NCBI RefSeq assembly: GCF_016892765.1
Contig: NZ_JAFEMD010000044.1
Location: 1-42,290, forward strand
DNA length: 42,290 nt
From: Microvirga arvi
GTDB taxonomy: Bacteria; Pseudomonadota; Alphaproteobacteria; Rhizobiales; Beijerinckiaceae
Reading direction: 5' to 3'
The position numbers and the translations under genes are program-made. Below the pieces are notes generated by a model. That model ran no database searches, was not told the origin of the DNA, and was given only the letters and a program-made list of their open reading frames with translations. Of this stretch, positions 41,262-42,290 are shown piece by piece; the first letter of the stretch is position 1, and every line of letters begins with the position of its first letter.

Positions 41262-41489
41262 ATGGAGTGCTTCGAGGTGAAGCAGGAGCAGGAGGACCTC
41301 TGGTCTGTATCCTGCCAAGGACGTACCCTGCACCTCTACTCATCCGAGGAAGAGGCCCGTTGGGCAGCCCTCATGTTGGCCTCCAACAGGTCCCAGTCCG
41401 GCACCCAGGCGATGGTTGTTATCACCCCGCCCGAAGTGAGTCAGTTACCTCAAGGCGTTCAGGGAACGCGGCGCTTCACCGGCATGTAG
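41262..41489 (+). CDS. Small protein, DUF2188-like, copy 2
   Basis: A 75-residue protein; GGAAGGAG lies about 8 bases before the ATG at 41262. The sequence runs FEVKQEQEDLWSVSCQGRTLHLYSSEEEARWAALMLASNRSQSGTQAMVVITPPE and aligns gap-free with the protein at 39197, so the two are likely divergent paralogues. The fold expected is three strands, a helix and a final strand (VVITPP). No function known. A longer frame from 41214 is open but lacks a ribosome site. Confidence 0.65.
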   Translation: MECFEVKQEQEDLWSVSCQGRTLHLYSSEEEARWAALMLASNRSQSGTQAMVVITPPEVSQLPQGVQGTRRFTGM

Positions 41490-41734
41490 CCATCCTGATG
41501 AAGGAAGACATCGAAGTTGCACCTGCCAGACAGGCCCAGAAGCGGTGAGGCTGGAATAATTGTACTTGGGTTTGTCCTTGTCCAAGACCTTCAGGCGGCT
41601 TGGTTCCATTCCGTTGTTATAGTCTACCTCAGCGCTTCTTTTGGGATAGGCATCAGAGCATTAGGATAGTGGTCCTGTCGCTCCACAAAGCCAAGGTTAC
41701 AGTAGTGGTCCACGGCTTTGTGATGAGGGTATGA

Positions 41735-42103
41735 GTGCCACAAGAGGATGTCTTTCCAATCGAGCTTTTGGAGTACCGAGTTCAGGCCAGCATCCGGGAG
41801 CACTTTGGCGGTCGCAGTCCATCCATATCTGAAATGGCAAAAATCTCTGATGATGAGCTGCTGAAACTCCCAGGGGTTGGACCGTCAACCATTCGGAAGA
41901 TTCGCCTCCTCATCCAAGGCGGGGTCCAATTCTTCTCAGCAACCACAGAGCTGAGCGATGCCGAATTGCTCCAGGAGCATGAGCGCCAACTCACCCGACT
42001 CAGCGAGTTGCGTGATGAGTTCAAACGGCGGGAGGCTGAGTTTAAGCGGCGGCTGCGCGCTATCCGTCTTGAGCTTCGCGTGAGGGGTCTTTCTCCGAAG
42101 TGA
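41735..42103 (+). CDS. Helix-hairpin-helix and coiled-coil protein, unknown
   Basis: A 122-residue protein starting at GTG 41735 with GAGGG six bases upstream. Residues about 30-62 read ISEMAKISDDELLKLPGVGPSTIRKIRLLI, a helix-hairpin-helix DNA-binding motif with the LPGVGPSTIRKI hairpin, similar to the RNA polymerase alpha C-terminal domain and to small HhH nucleases and repair proteins. Residues about 70-118 are a charged helix (LLQEHERQLTRLSELRDEFKRREAEFKRRLRAIRLELR) likely to form a coiled coil. No catalytic domain is present. It is a plausible DNA-binding, dimerising protein of unknown role. Confidence 0.7.
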   Translation: MPQEDVFPIELLEYRVQASIREHFGGRSPSISEMAKISDDELLKLPGVGPSTIRKIRLLIQGGVQFFSATTELSDAELLQEHERQLTRLSELRDEFKRREAEFKRRLRAIRLELRVRGLSPK

Positions 42104-42290
42104 GTCCTCCCTCTTGAACGACTGCCGCGCGGAGGGATTGGCGTAATCCTCAATGCTTTATCATGTGCGGCGGCTCGGTCAGGCAGGTCTAATCCAATCG
42201 GCACTCAAGTAACTTGAAGTAGTTTGGACTTAATCTGACAGACGGTGTCGTTAAGCTGAGGCATGAGCCGAGGCCGGGCGCGGAGTGGAC
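42104..42290. other. Right edge, no gene seen
   Basis: About 190 bases. An ATG at 42263 could open a gene running off the edge, but GAGG lies only 2 bases before it and nine codons are too few to judge. Confidence 0.4.

Noticed and set aside
42263..42290. Possible gene start at the right edge
   Set aside because: Only nine codons are visible and the GAGG is too close to the ATG to judge.

Overview
The window looks like chromosomal DNA of a GC-rich alphaproteobacterium of the order Hyphomicrobiales (Rhizobiales). Pointers are the Omp2-type porin leader at the left edge, the HWE-family histidine kinase, GC-rich codon use, and several families of short G/C-rich inverted repeats of the kind seen in Methylobacteriaceae and relatives. 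A Microvirga/Methylobacterium-like host is my best guess from general appearance, not a demonstrated assignment.

Left part (1-8600). After a partial porin comes a tyrosine/4-hydroxyphenylpyruvate catabolic block on the minus strand: a MarR regulator, maiA and hppD. Two perfect GTTGC-N4-GCAAC palindromes lie in front of the regulator. Next to it are a secreted calcium-motif protein and a TakP-like TRAP solute-binding protein (minus), and divergently fahA plus a VOC protein (plus). hmgA is not in the window, so the pathway is incomplete here. A TerB-like protein, a dodecin and a secreted DUF6454-like protein follow.

Middle part (8700-24700). An ABC-F ATPase and an HWE sensor kinase are divergent. 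Then comes a coniferyl-aldehyde-dehydrogenase-like ALDH, and then the parts of one peptide-type ABC importer scattered over 9 kb: a fused double ATPase, an ALDH, an SDR, an ankyrin protein, a DUF2218 gene in the opposite orientation, the solute-binding protein, and two permeases. Three copies of a ~160-bp G-rich inverted repeat and a DUF559 nuclease gene broken by an amber codon sit between these parts. This looks like a transport/oxidation operon opened up by repeat insertions. An LLM-type oxidoreductase closes the block.

Right part (25200-38900). A secreted coiled-coil protein, an S66 (MccF-type) peptidase, groES-groEL, trhO-slyX, an amidase, a Crp/Fnr-type regulator followed by a CRP-like palindrome, two small unknown genes, an amino-acid oxidase overlapping an ABC solute-binding protein gene, an orphan RTX protein and a YidB-like protein.

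Right edge (38900-42290). Sparse coding: several small orphan genes, including two related 75-80 residue proteins and a helix-hairpin-helix protein, around a tRNA-Ser(GCU). The flank of this tRNA has a dyad and a tandem 12-mer and may be an attachment site. I found no CRISPR array, rRNA or intact transposase. No clear-cut new multi-gene system is visible. The best candidates for something undescribed are the DUF559/G-rich repeat association, the MarR operator set with the TakP-like protein, and the small-gene region around tRNA-Ser.
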